From NCBI GenBank assembly GCA_937915885.1, contig CALGGP010000143.1, positions 1 to 37,177 on the forward strand: DNA of 37,177 bases. Direction: 5' to 3'. The notes under the pieces were generated by a model. That model saw only the letters and a list, made by a program, of their open reading frames with translations. It was not told the DNA's origin and did not search any database. This DNA is from an uncultured Selenomonadales bacterium (GTDB taxonomy: Bacteria > Bacillota > Negativicutes > Selenomonadales > Selenomonadaceae). Position 1 is the stretch's first letter, and each line of letters starts with the position of its first letter. A program made the position numbers and the translations under genes. Of this stretch, positions 26,898-34,897 are shown piece after piece.

Positions 26898-29800
26898 GTT
26901 TAAGAATCCGTTCGAGTACAAGATCATCTACGTCATGACGATCGACGATCAAAAACATCGCGGGCTGATCAAAATTGGCGAGACCACCGTCAAAGCCGAC
27001 GCCCGACCCGATCGCACGACGATGGAAGCCGCCGCCCGCAATCGCATCGCGCAATACACTCGAACCGCCGCCTTCGACTACGACCTTCGTCACGTCGAGA
27101 TCGCCGTCGACGACAATCATAATACTTTTTCCGATCGCGACGTGCACCGCGTACTCAAAAACTCCGGCATCACTCGGCATTTCGAGCGCCGCGAATGGTT
27201 TAAAATCAATCTCCCCACCGCGCTCGCCGCCATCGACGCCGTCAAACGCGGCAGAAAAAATTTGACGGGTCTCGCCGCCCCCGACGTCGAAAAAATTTTT
27301 TTCCGTCCCGAACAAAACGCCGCCATCAATGCCACCGTCAAAATTTTTAAGGGCGCCCAATCGGAAAAATTTTTGTGGAACGCCAAAATGCGCTTCGGAA
27401 AAACCCTTTGCGCGCTCGAGGTGATCCGCCAATGCCGCTTCCGACGCTCGCTCATCATCACCCATCGCCCCGTCGTCAACGACGCTTGGCTCGACGACTT
27501 CAATAAAATTTTCGGCGGCTCCGATTATCGCTACGGCGAAATTTCCGACGACGCTCCCTTCGTTTACTTCGCCTCCGTTCAGGATTTGCGCGGCTCAACC
27601 ACCGTCGGCGGCAACTTCGATAAGAACGCCGACATTTTTGCCGTCGATTGGCAGATGCTCATCGTCGACGAGGCGCACGAGGGCATCGCCACCACTCTCG
27701 GCGACAAAGTCATCAAAAATCTCGTCAAGCCCCGCACCAACATCCTGATGCTCAGCGGCACGCCTTTTAATCTCGTCGACGACTTTGACAAAGCCCGTAC
27801 CTTCGATTGGACTTACGCCGACGAGCAACGCGCCAAAGAAATTTTCGCCGCCGACAATCCTCTCGAGCACAATCCTTATGCCGAGCTCCCGCGCCTGAAC
27901 ATCCTCACCTACGATATCGGCTCCATGCTCGACGAACATTTTATCGACATCGACGACGCCGCTTTCGACTTCGCAGAGTTCTTTCGCGTCGACCAAAAAA
28001 TTTTCGTCCACGAAGACGCCGTCCGTCGTTTCCTCGACCTGCTCACTCGCGCCGAGAATTTTCCTTTCGCCAATGACCGCTTTCGACAACTTTTCAAGCA
28101 CACGCTCTGGATCGTCCCGGGCGTCGACGAGGCGAAGGCGCTCAAAAATCTTTTGGAGGCTCATCCCGTCTTTCGCAATTTCAATGTGCTCAACGTCGCG
28201 GGCAACGACGACGCCGGCGGCAAGGCGCTCAAAAAAGTTCGGAACGCCATCGCCGACAACGATTGGACGATCACCGTCTCGTGCCGCCGCTTGACTGTCG
28301 GCGTCACCGTCCCCGAGTGGAGCGCCGTCCTGATGCTCAGCGGCTCGTCGACCACATCCGCCACGAGTTATATGCAGACGATTTTTCGCGTCCAATCGCC
28401 CTGCACCGTCGACGGCAAAATCAAAACCGATTGCTACGTCTTCGACTTCGCGCCCGACCGCGCCTTGAAAGTGCTCGCCGACGTTGCCGATCGACATCCC
28501 GCGCTCGACCGTCGCTCCGCTCTCGAGGAATTTCTCAACTTCGCGCCCGTCATTGCCTTCGACGGCTCACGCATGCTCGAGTACGATGTCAATAAATTTT
28601 TCGAGCAGATTAAGCGCGTCAACGCCGATAAAGTTTTCAACGCCGGCTTCGATTCGCCGCTGCTCTTTAAAAATTTTTCGCTCGACGACGTTGACAGGCG
28701 CGCCTTCAATCGCCTCAAAAAAATTATCGATGCCGTCAAGGGCGGCAAGGATAAACCCGTCGTCGTCAACGCTCAAGGGCTCGATCGGAAAAAATATTCG
28801 CGCCGCGACACCAACGACGCCGACTCCACTCGTAAGGACAGGGAAAAATTCATTGCCTTGCTGCGCGGGCTGGCGGTTCGCTTGCCTCTGATGATTTACG
28901 GCGCCGACGTCGATGAGCGCGACATTTCCATTGAGCGCATCGCCTCTGTTGTCGACGATCGCTCCTGGGCGGAGTTCATGCCGCGCGGCTTGGACAAAAA
29001 TTTGTTTCGTGAGTTCGTCCGATATTTCGACGAGGACATTTTTGCCGCCGCCGCCCGTAAAATTCTCGACGTCATTCGCGCCGCCGACGATCTTGCGCCC
29101 GACAATCGCGTAAAAAAAATCGCCGAGCTGTTCTCGACCTTCAAAAATCCCGATAAGGAGACCGTACTCACTCCGTGGCGCGTCGTCTGCGAACATTTAC
29201 GCCTCACCGTCGAAGGCAAAAAATTTTTATCCGTCCGCTCCGTTTTTTTGGACATCAATTCAAAGACGGGGCTCTATCCTCTCTGCTTGACGCAACTGAT
29301 TTGGAATTGGAAAATGGGCGTGGCGCGCGCGATGGAGTGCGGGCGCGAGCCGACTTTCGAGGAGCAAATCAAAATTTGGCGCGCGACTGTCGAGAAAAAT
29401 ATTTTTGTTTTGTGTCGGACGCCGATGGCGGCGAAGATCACGCGCCGCACTCTGCTCGGCTTCCGCGCGGGGTGGACGGCTAACATTCGATGCGTTGAGG
29501 ATATCGTCGAGCGCCTGAGAGATTGTTTCGACCGCGATGATTTTGAGGCGTTTGCGGTCGAGATTCGGAGCAAAAGTTTTTGGAGGAAGGGAGCGCGAGG
29601 CACGATGAAGTTTGACGCGGTGGTGGGCAATCCGCCCTATCAGACGAACGCCGAAGGCGGACCTGATCTGCCGGTGTATCATTATTTTATTGAAGCGGCT
29701 CAACATTTGGCGGATCGGGCGACGCTGATTCATCCCGCACGGTTTTTATTCGACGCGGGAGCCACACCCAAACGTTGGAACAAAAAAATTTTATTGGATA

Positions 29801-30759
29801 AACATTGGAAGGTTGTAAAATACGAAGCCGACAGCCGAAAATTTTTTCCAGACGGAGATATCAAAGGCGGAGTGGCGATCACATATTACGATGCGAATGA
29901 AGACTTCGGCTCGACGGACGCGTTCATTGCTTTCGACGAACTTAAGTCGATCCATCAGAAGGTAGTCGTCGACAATAAAAATTTCCATCCGCTCAACGAA
30001 ATAATTTACTCGGCGACTATTTATCGGCTGACGAAAAAATTTCATGAGGACAATCCGTGGGCGGTTAAACGGCTGAGTAAGGGGCACTCTAACGATGTGG
30101 TGAATAATATTTTTGAGCGACTGCCGGAAATTTTTACAATCAAAAAACCCGACGACGATCGGGATTATATTCAACTGTTGGGACTCGAAAGAATGAAGAG
30201 AGTTTATCGCTACGTCCGCCGCGATTACATCAGCTATCATCAGACGCTCGAGAAGTATAAAGTGTTCGTGCCGGTGTCAAACGGGAGCGGCTCAATTGGA
30301 GAGACGTTAAGCTCGCCGCTTGTCGGCTCGCCGCTTGTCGGCTCGCCGCTTGTCGCATGTACGCAAACCTTCATCACGGTTGGATCGTTTGAAAGTATAT
30401 CAGAAGCAGAGGCGGTTTTCAAGTACATCAAGACGAAATTTTGTCGTGCGATGTTGGGCATCCTGAAGGTGACTCAACACAATTCACCGGCGACGTGGTC
30501 AAAGGTGCCGCTGCAGGATTTCACGTCGGCGTCGGACATCGACTGGTCGTTGAGCGTGTCGGAGCTGGATCGTGCGTTGTATCGAAAATATAATCTGTCG
30601 CCCGACGAGATCGCCTTCATAGAAATACTGTCCTTCCTGGGTTGTCCGATACCAGACAAGATCCCCATCGACCAGGGTAGTCCGCAGGCTTTGCTCCAGC
30701 TCAAGAGAGGTCCCGTTCAGAGAATACAAGGACATGACGCTGTAGGCCGCGCCGTTTGA
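26887..30759 (+). CDS. Fused GIY-YIG nuclease, helicase and Eco57I-type N6-adenine methylase (3' end broken by junction)
   Basis: A single-chain restriction-modification enzyme. Residues ~12-100 form a T5orf172/GIY-YIG-like nuclease domain (IIYVMT...LIKIGETT); ~165-600 is an SF2 helicase with WNAKMRFGKT as P-loop and DEAH at 261-264; NPPY at 915-918 is the N6-adenine methylase catalytic motif; the last ~200 residues are target recognition, with three 15-bp repeats at 30,311-30,355. It starts at ATG 26,887 inside the preceding gene. The native family end ELDRALYRKYNLSPDEIAFIE falls at 30,624; the final ~45 codons of the open frame come from foreign DNA, so only a few native residues are probably missing. 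Cuts unmodified DNA and methylates its own, as inferred from the domains. Confidence 0.85.
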   Translation: MNFKFKNPFEYKIIYVMTIDDQKHRGLIKIGETTVKADARPDRTTMEAAARNRIAQYTRTAAFDYDLRHVEIAVDDNHNTFSDRDVHRVLKNSGITRHFERREWFKINLPTALAAIDAVKRGRKNLTGLAAPDVEKIFFRPEQNAAINATVKIFKGAQSEKFLWNAKMRFGKTLCALEVIRQCRFRRSLIITHRPVVNDAWLDDFNKIFGGSDYRYGEISDDAPFVYFASVQDLRGSTTVGGNFDKNADIFAVDWQMLIVDEAHEGIATTLGDKVIKNLVKPRTNILMLSGTPFNLVDDFDKARTFDWTYADEQRAKEIFAADNPLEHNPYAELPRLNILTYDIGSMLDEHFIDIDDAAFDFAEFFRVDQKIFVHEDAVRRFLDLLTRAENFPFANDRFRQLFKHTLWIVPGVDEAKALKNLLEAHPVFRNFNVLNVAGNDDAGGKALKKVRNAIADNDWTITVSCRRLTVGVTVPEWSAVLMLSGSSTTSATSYMQTIFRVQSPCTVDGKIKTDCYVFDFAPDRALKVLADVADRHPALDRRSALEEFLNFAPVIAFDGSRMLEYDVNKFFEQIKRVNADKVFNAGFDSPLLFKNFSLDDVDRRAFNRLKKIIDAVKGGKDKPVVVNAQGLDRKKYSRRDTNDADSTRKDREKFIALLRGLAVRLPLMIYGADVDERDISIERIASVVDDRSWAEFMPRGLDKNLFREFVRYFDEDIFAAAARKILDVIRAADDLAPDNRVKKIAELFSTFKNPDKETVLTPWRVVCEHLRLTVEGKKFLSVRSVFLDINSKTGLYPLCLTQLIWNWKMGVARAMECGREPTFEEQIKIWRATVEKNIFVLCRTPMAAKITRRTLLGFRAGWTANIRCVEDIVERLRDCFDRDDFEAFAVEIRSKSFWRKGARGTMKFDAVVGNPPYQTNAEGGPDLPVYHYFIEAAQHLADRATLIHPARFLFDAGATPKRWNKKILLDKHWKVVKYEADSRKFFPDGDIKGGVAITYYDANEDFGSTDAFIAFDELKSIHQKVVVDNKNFHPLNEIIYSATIYRLTKKFHEDNPWAVKRLSKGHSNDVVNNIFERLPEIFTIKKPDDDRDYIQLLGLERMKRVYRYVRRDYISYHQTLEKYKVFVPVSNGSGSIGETLSSPLVGSPLVGSPLVACTQTFITVGSFESISEAEAVFKYIKTKFCRAMLGILKVTQHNSPATWSKVPLQDFTSASDIDWSLSVSELDRALYRKYNLSPDEIAFIEILSFLGCPIPDKIPIDQGSPQALLQLKRGPVQRIQGHDAVGRAV
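30311..30355 (+). repeat. Three perfect tandem copies of a 15-bp unit inside the target-recognition region
   Basis: GCTCGCCGCTTGTCG is repeated at 30,311, 30,326 and 30,341. In frame it encodes SPLVG three times (the last reads SPLVA). Each copy is 15 bp, so a gain or loss keeps the frame and changes the protein by five residues. From memory, related Eco57I-type proteins carry about two such units here. Confidence 0.9.
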
Positions 30760-33009
30760 CCCCTCCAGAAGGATACGGTTGTCCTGGGTAAGATAGTTTC
30801 GAGACCGCTCCCAGCTCACCACAACCCGTCGGGGCTGGCCGTCCTCCAGGGTGAAGACATCGTAGATGATGCCCGAGGAATAGGGCAGGCTGTCGTTCCC
30901 CAGGTCCGGCATTGCGCCGATGAGCAGCTCCGGGACCCCATTTCCGTCCAGGTCCTCCAGGGCATAGCCCAGGGCGTCGCTGGTTCGGATCAGGATGGAG
31001 GGATAGACCGGCTCGGCATAGTCCGGGGCGTCGTTGTAAAGGGCATAGGTCTCCGGGTCCTCTTGCAGATACCGGCTGTACATATCCAGCACAGGCTGAT
31101 ACAGAGCCAGGTAGTCCGACTCCCGGGCCGATTCCTCTGCCGCTTCCTCCTGCTCCGGAGGCTGCTGGGTCTCCGGCTGCGGGGCGGCATCGAAGGACAC
31201 CCGCTTTTCCGGCAGGCAGACCCGGGCAATGATGGCGGCGGCTTCGGCCCGGCTGATCGCGTCCTCTGGGCGGAAGGCCCGGGTAAGCTCGTTGTCCCCG
31301 GTGAGCACGCCCGCCCGATACAGGGCAAGAATCTGGCTGGCATAGCGGGTGGGGGTCGGGGCCTCGGCGGGGGCTACGTCGCTGATGGTCACAGCTTCGT
31401 TCAGCACCGTGAGATAGGCTTCCTCGGTTGCCATATAAAACAGATAGGCCATCTCGCACCGGGCCGCGCTGGCAGAAAAATCCGAAAACTCATCGGGTTG
31501 GATGATCCCCTGCTCCAGGGCGTAGGTCACATAGGTGTCATACCAGTGGCTGCCCTGGGACATATCAAAGCTGTAGTGGTTGTTGTGGTAGCGGTCATGG
31601 ACCACGGCGGCCATCTTCACCGCCTCGGCCAGGCTGATCTCGTTCTGGGGGCGGAAGGTACCGTCCGGGTAGCCGTTCATGATGTCCAGCTCCACAGCTG
31701 TCTGGATCACGCCCTGCTGCTCGGCGCCGTACCAATAGGACTCGTCCACATCCGAGAAGCCCTGATACTGGGCCAGCCGGGAAAACACAGCGCCGTCCTC
31801 CGGAGACTCAGGGTCCGCCGAAGGGGTCTGGTCGCCGGGCTCCCCATCCTCGGAAGGTCCTGTCTGGGCAGCAGACTCCCCGGTCACGATCAGCGTGCAG
31901 CGGTCCAGAACCCCGCCGGCGGCGACCGCATAAATGGTAGCCGTACCGGGGGACAGGGCCGTCACAACGCCGTTCTGGTCCATCTGGGCCACAGGCGCAT
32001 AGTCGCTGTACCAGATCAGGTCCGTAACAGAAGCGTCCTCCGGCTCCAGGCTTGCCCGCAGAAACGCGGTGGACCCGGCCTGTAACTGCGCATCGGACAG
32101 GTTCAGCGCCACCGACTGCACCGCCACCGCCCCGTTGTCCGGGGGCACCAGAATGTCTGTAGACGCGGTGTGTCCGCCGTCCTGGGTGGTCGCGGTGATC
32201 CGGGCCAGGCCCGACGCCAGGGCGCTCACCTCGCCCCGCTGGCTGACCTTTGCCACGGTATCGTCCGAGCTGTCCCAGTCCACCGCCTGGTTGCTGGCGT
32301 TTTCCGGCTTCAGGTCCACGGTCAAAAAGGCGGTAGACCCGATGTTCAGCACCCGGAAGCCCGGGTCCAGACGGATGGATTCCACCGGAACCACAGAAGA
32401 CCGGACCGTGAAGCTCAGCGTGTCGGTAAAGCCGCCGTCCCGGGTGGTCGCGGTGATCGTCGCCGAGCCCGGGCTCACATAGGTCACATAGCCGGTTTCA
32501 TCCACGGTAGCCACAGTCTCATCCGAGCTCTGCCAGAAAACAGTCTGGTCCGTGGCGTCCTCCGGCAGTACCCGGGCCCCCAGCTGGAAGCCGCCGGACA
32601 GGGTCGCGCCCGAGGGGCGAATCAGCTCCACGCCGGTGACCGGCGTCAGGGCCGGGGTATCAAAGTCCATCTGGTCCGCCTGGGCCTGGGTTATGTCCAG
32701 AACCGTCACTTCACAGGCGGCCGAGCTGCCGCCGCAGGTGGCGATGATTAGGGTTGCGCCGGGAGCCACGCCGGTGACGACCCCCTGCTGGTCCACTGAG
32801 GCCACGCCCGGATTCAAGGAGGACCAGTTTATCGGGCCGCTCAGACTGGTGCTGACCTGCAGCGGGGCGCTGCTCGCGCCTGCGTTTAGCTCCATGGCGT
32901 TGGGAGACAGGCTGATTTCCGCCGCGGCCCAGGCAGCAGGAAGCGCCGCCGTCAGAACCAACAGACACAGGATCAGACTGAAAAACCGGCAAGCTTTGCT
33001 GGCAAACAT
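30499..33009 (-). CDS. Secreted Ig-like (BIG2) and S-layer-homology surface protein, 3' end broken by junction
   Basis: A surface protein beginning at ATG 33,009 with an AAAGGGGGC site. A signal peptide (FFSLILCLLVLTAALPAAWA) is followed by four Ig-like BIG2 domains with repeated TVA.VD..G.VT..SPG.A.I.A endings. A Pro/Glu/Ser-rich linker follows, then about three SLH-type segments (NGYPDGTFRPQNEISLAEAV, TRAFRPEDAISRAEAAAII) expected to hold it on the cell wall. The C-terminal part has EDLDGNGVPELLIG, an FG-GAP/dockerin-like calcium loop. The frame crosses the junction: native sequence ends near 30,625 in QEGQYFYE, and the last ~40 codons to 30,499 are the reverse strand of the methylase gene. 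Confidence 0.8.
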   Translation of the reverse strand: MFASKACRFFSLILCLLVLTAALPAAWAAAEISLSPNAMELNAGASSAPLQVSTSLSGPINWSSLNPGVASVDQQGVVTGVAPGATLIIATCGGSSAACEVTVLDITQAQADQMDFDTPALTPVTGVELIRPSGATLSGGFQLGARVLPEDATDQTVFWQSSDETVATVDETGYVTYVSPGSATITATTRDGGFTDTLSFTVRSSVVPVESIRLDPGFRVLNIGSTAFLTVDLKPENASNQAVDWDSSDDTVAKVSQRGEVSALASGLARITATTQDGGHTASTDILVPPDNGAVAVQSVALNLSDAQLQAGSTAFLRASLEPEDASVTDLIWYSDYAPVAQMDQNGVVTALSPGTATIYAVAAGGVLDRCTLIVTGESAAQTGPSEDGEPGDQTPSADPESPEDGAVFSRLAQYQGFSDVDESYWYGAEQQGVIQTAVELDIMNGYPDGTFRPQNEISLAEAVKMAAVVHDRYHNNHYSFDMSQGSHWYDTYVTYALEQGIIQPDEFSDFSASAARCEMAYLFYMATEEAYLTVLNEAVTISDVAPAEAPTPTRYASQILALYRAGVLTGDNELTRAFRPEDAISRAEAAAIIARVCLPEKRVSFDAAPQPETQQPPEQEEAAEESARESDYLALYQPVLDMYSRYLQEDPETYALYNDAPDYAEPVYPSILIRTSDALGYALEDLDGNGVPELLIGAMPDLGNDSLPYSSGIIYDVFTLEDGQPRRVVVSWERSRNYLTQDNRILLEGSNGAAYSVMSLYSLNGTSLELEQSLRTTLVDGDLVWYRTTQEGQYFYEGDLVGRQIIFSIQRTIQLRHAQRPVDVRRRREILQRHL
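30613..30624. other. Sequence junction between two unlike genomes (probable assembly chimera)
   Basis: Left of this point the methylase frame follows its family to DEIAFIE; right of it the opposite-strand surface protein is intact back from QYFYE. Codon use, base composition and octamer content all change here. ATA for Ile appears at 30,619, rare to the left. A short shared string (CCTTCAT at 30,614-30,620) could have joined two contigs. Confidence 0.75.
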
Positions 33010-33062
33010 CAAAAAAGCCCCCTTTGCAGCCCCCAGGTCGGTCACTGCAATGTAATAAAGTA

Positions 33063-33091
33063 AGTATAGCATGCTTTCAGGAAAAAAACAA
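33063..33091 (-). promoter_or_regulatory. Promoter of the Ig-like/SLH protein
   Basis: On the minus strand TTGTTT (33,086-33,091), 17 bases, then TATACT (33,063-33,068) with a TGC extended -10. It is about 55 bases before the start codon. The 280 bases between this gene and the transporter hold nothing else that I can support. Confidence 0.65.
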
Positions 33092-33288
33092 GGCAAATCC
33101 GGCCGTGGGCAGGGCAGCAAACCGGTCCAGACCGGGCAAAAACTGCTTTTTATTTTCCGGGTTTTGTGCTATCATCACTATCACCGGAAGGGGGAGGGCT
33201 GGATCGTGGGCAAAGCTGGACGTGGACACGGTGGTCTGCGGTCATGCCCAAGCGGCTTTCACACCTTAGACAGAAAGAATGGTTATCA

Positions 33289-34185
33289 ATGGCACAAGAG
33301 ACAAAGAGCAAACAAGCCCTGGCTACGGCGGCCGTGGTGGCGGCGGCGGTATTCTGGGGCTGTATGGGCCTGTTCGTGCGCCGTCTGGGCGCGGCAGGCC
33401 TGGACAATCTGGACATTGCCCTGGTGCGGACCGGGGTGGGGCTGCTGGGCGTGGGTCTGTACCTGGTCATCTTCCACCGGGACAAGCTCAAGGTCCGTCC
33501 AAAGGACCTGTGGTGCTTTTTCGGCACGGGGATCGTCAGTCTGCTGTTCTTCACCTGGTGCTATTTTCACGCCATCCAGGCCACCAGTCTGGCCGTGGCG
33601 GGCATTTTGCTCTACACCGCCCCCATCATCGTGATGCTGCTGAGCGTGCTTTTGTTTCGGGAAAAGCTCACCGTCCCAAAGGTGGCCGCCCTGGGCCTGG
33701 CCTTTGCCGGGTGCGTGCTGGTGTCCGGCGCCGGGAGCGGCGAACCTCTGACCACCCGGGCGCTGTTATATGGTCTGGGCGCGGGCCTGGGCTATGCGCT
33801 CTACTCCATTTTCAGCCGCTATGCGGTCAACCGGGGCTATGAGGCCTGGACCATCACCTTCTATACCTTTGTGTTCTGTGTGGCGGGCTGTCTGCCCCTG
33901 GCGGACCTGGGCCGGATTGTCCATGTGGCGGCGGCGGACCCCTGGCTGCTTTTGTGGTATCTGGGCATGGGCCTGCTCACCGCCATGGCCTCCTATCTGC
34001 TGTATACCTGGGCCCTGGAGCATCTGGAGTCCAGCCGGGCCTCCATCATCGCCTCGGTGGAGCCGGTGGTGGCCGCCGTGGCCGGGGTGGTGGTGTACCA
34101 TGAGACCCTGACCTGGACCGCCCTGCTGGGCATCGCGCTGGTGCTTTCCGCCGTGGTACTGTTGAGCGTGAAGAGAAAAACGTAA
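33289..34185 (+). CDS. EamA-family (drug/metabolite transporter) membrane protein
   Basis: A 298-residue inner-membrane transporter of the DMT superfamily with ten predicted helices made of two EamA halves. Typical pieces are AAAVFWGCMGLFVRRL, ATSLAVAGILLYTAPIIVML...FREKLTVPKVAALGLAFAG in the first half and EPVVAAVAGVVVYHETLTW with ALLGIALVLSAVVLL at the end. Members export small metabolites or amino acids; the substrate is not deducible. ATG 33,289 (MAQETKSKQAL) was chosen for family fit; the ribosome site is weak and ATG 33,244 is an alternative. The codon usage is that of the GC-rich right-hand genome. Confidence 0.88.
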   Translation: MAQETKSKQALATAAVVAAAVFWGCMGLFVRRLGAAGLDNLDIALVRTGVGLLGVGLYLVIFHRDKLKVRPKDLWCFFGTGIVSLLFFTWCYFHAIQATSLAVAGILLYTAPIIVMLLSVLLFREKLTVPKVAALGLAFAGCVLVSGAGSGEPLTTRALLYGLGAGLGYALYSIFSRYAVNRGYEAWTITFYTFVFCVAGCLPLADLGRIVHVAAADPWLLLWYLGMGLLTAMASYLLYTWALEHLESSRASIIASVEPVVAAVAGVVVYHETLTWTALLGIALVLSAVVLLSVKRKT

Positions 34186-34213
34186 ACAATCCGTAAACTC
34201 TCCCAAGGGTCTG

Positions 34214-34241
34214 TTGCAAAGCCCAATGAGCAAGGTATAAT
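34214..34241 (+). promoter_or_regulatory. Promoter of the small membrane/zinc-ribbon gene
   Basis: TTGCAA (34,214-34,219) and a perfect TATAAT (34,236-34,241) are 16 bases apart, about 48 bases before the start codon at 34,290. Confidence 0.7.
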
Positions 34242-34289
34242 AAAGTCACGCCGGATCGGCGCGATCTTCTGGCAAAGCGGGGACAAACC

Positions 34290-34745
34290 ATGCTGCAGCG
34301 TTGGGCATATCGACTTCAAGCATTCATGTATGGCAGGAACGGCGTAGACCAGCTGTGCTGGCTGCTGCTCATCCTGGGGATCATTCTCAATCTGATCGGC
34401 AACTTCACCGGGCGGGTTCTCATTTCCGCCCTGGCCTATGTGCCCATGGTCTGGGCCCTGTTTCGGATGTTCTCGAAAAACCTGCCCCAGCGGCAGAAGG
34501 AAAACGCCTGGCTGCTGCGGCTGCTGCACCGGGACGCCGGCTCCGCCGGCAGCGCCGGGGCCTACACCGGCTATCAAAACGCCGGGAAAAAGACGGGCGT
34601 GGGCTTCTCGGAGCGGCTGAAGGACAAGGAGCACAAATATTTCCGCTGTCCCAAGTGCTGCCAGACCGTCCGGGTCCCCAAGGGCAAGGGCGTGATCCGC
34701 ATCACCTGCCCCAAGTGCGGCGAGCGATTTGAAAAGAAAACCTGA
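34290..34745 (+). CDS. Small membrane protein with C-terminal zinc ribbon
   Basis: A 151-residue protein. Residues ~20-62 contain two hydrophobic helices (DQLCWLLLILGIILNLIGNF and LISALAYVPMVWALFRMF). A basic linker follows, then a four-Cys zinc ribbon, FRCPKCCQTVRVPKGKG...TCPKCGERF, of the kind used for RNA or protein contact. Start 34,290 has GGGGAC upstream; 34,326 is possible. It stands alone between its own promoter and terminator. The function is unknown, but this layout is common in Clostridia. Confidence 0.8.
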   Translation: MLQRWAYRLQAFMYGRNGVDQLCWLLLILGIILNLIGNFTGRVLISALAYVPMVWALFRMFSKNLPQRQKENAWLLRLLHRDAGSAGSAGAYTGYQNAGKKTGVGFSERLKDKEHKYFRCPKCCQTVRVPKGKGVIRITCPKCGERFEKKT

Positions 34746-34766
34746 GGCGGCAAGGGCAGCCTCAGG
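34741..34766 (+). other. Stem-loop overlapping the stop codon
   Basis: CCTGAGGC (34,741-34,748) and GCCTCAGG (34,759-34,766) form a perfect 8-bp stem with a 10-base loop over the stop codon of the zinc-ribbon gene. No T-run follows, so it is not the terminator itself. It may protect the mRNA end. Confidence 0.4.
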
Positions 34767-34781
34767 CAGCAGATATCCAAG

Positions 34782-34812
34782 ACGGTGTGACCGGGCGGTC
34801 ATGCCGTTTTTT
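34782..34812 (+). terminator. Rho-independent terminator of the zinc-ribbon gene
   Basis: ACGGTGTGACC (34,782-34,792) pairs with GGTCATGCCGT (34,797-34,807) over an 11-bp stem with two G-T pairs and a GGGC loop. A run of T's at 34,807-34,812 follows. Confidence 0.85.
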
Positions 34813-34897
34813 GTTGTGGGGGGACTTTCACTGCTCCGCCGGGTACGCCAGCGGAACCGCGAAAGCCCTTTCGTTGGATAGAAATGCCGGCTGCGGC

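Noticed and set aside
30311..30355. CRISPR-like array
   Set aside because: Units are 15 bp, directly tandem, without spacers, and are part of an open coding frame.
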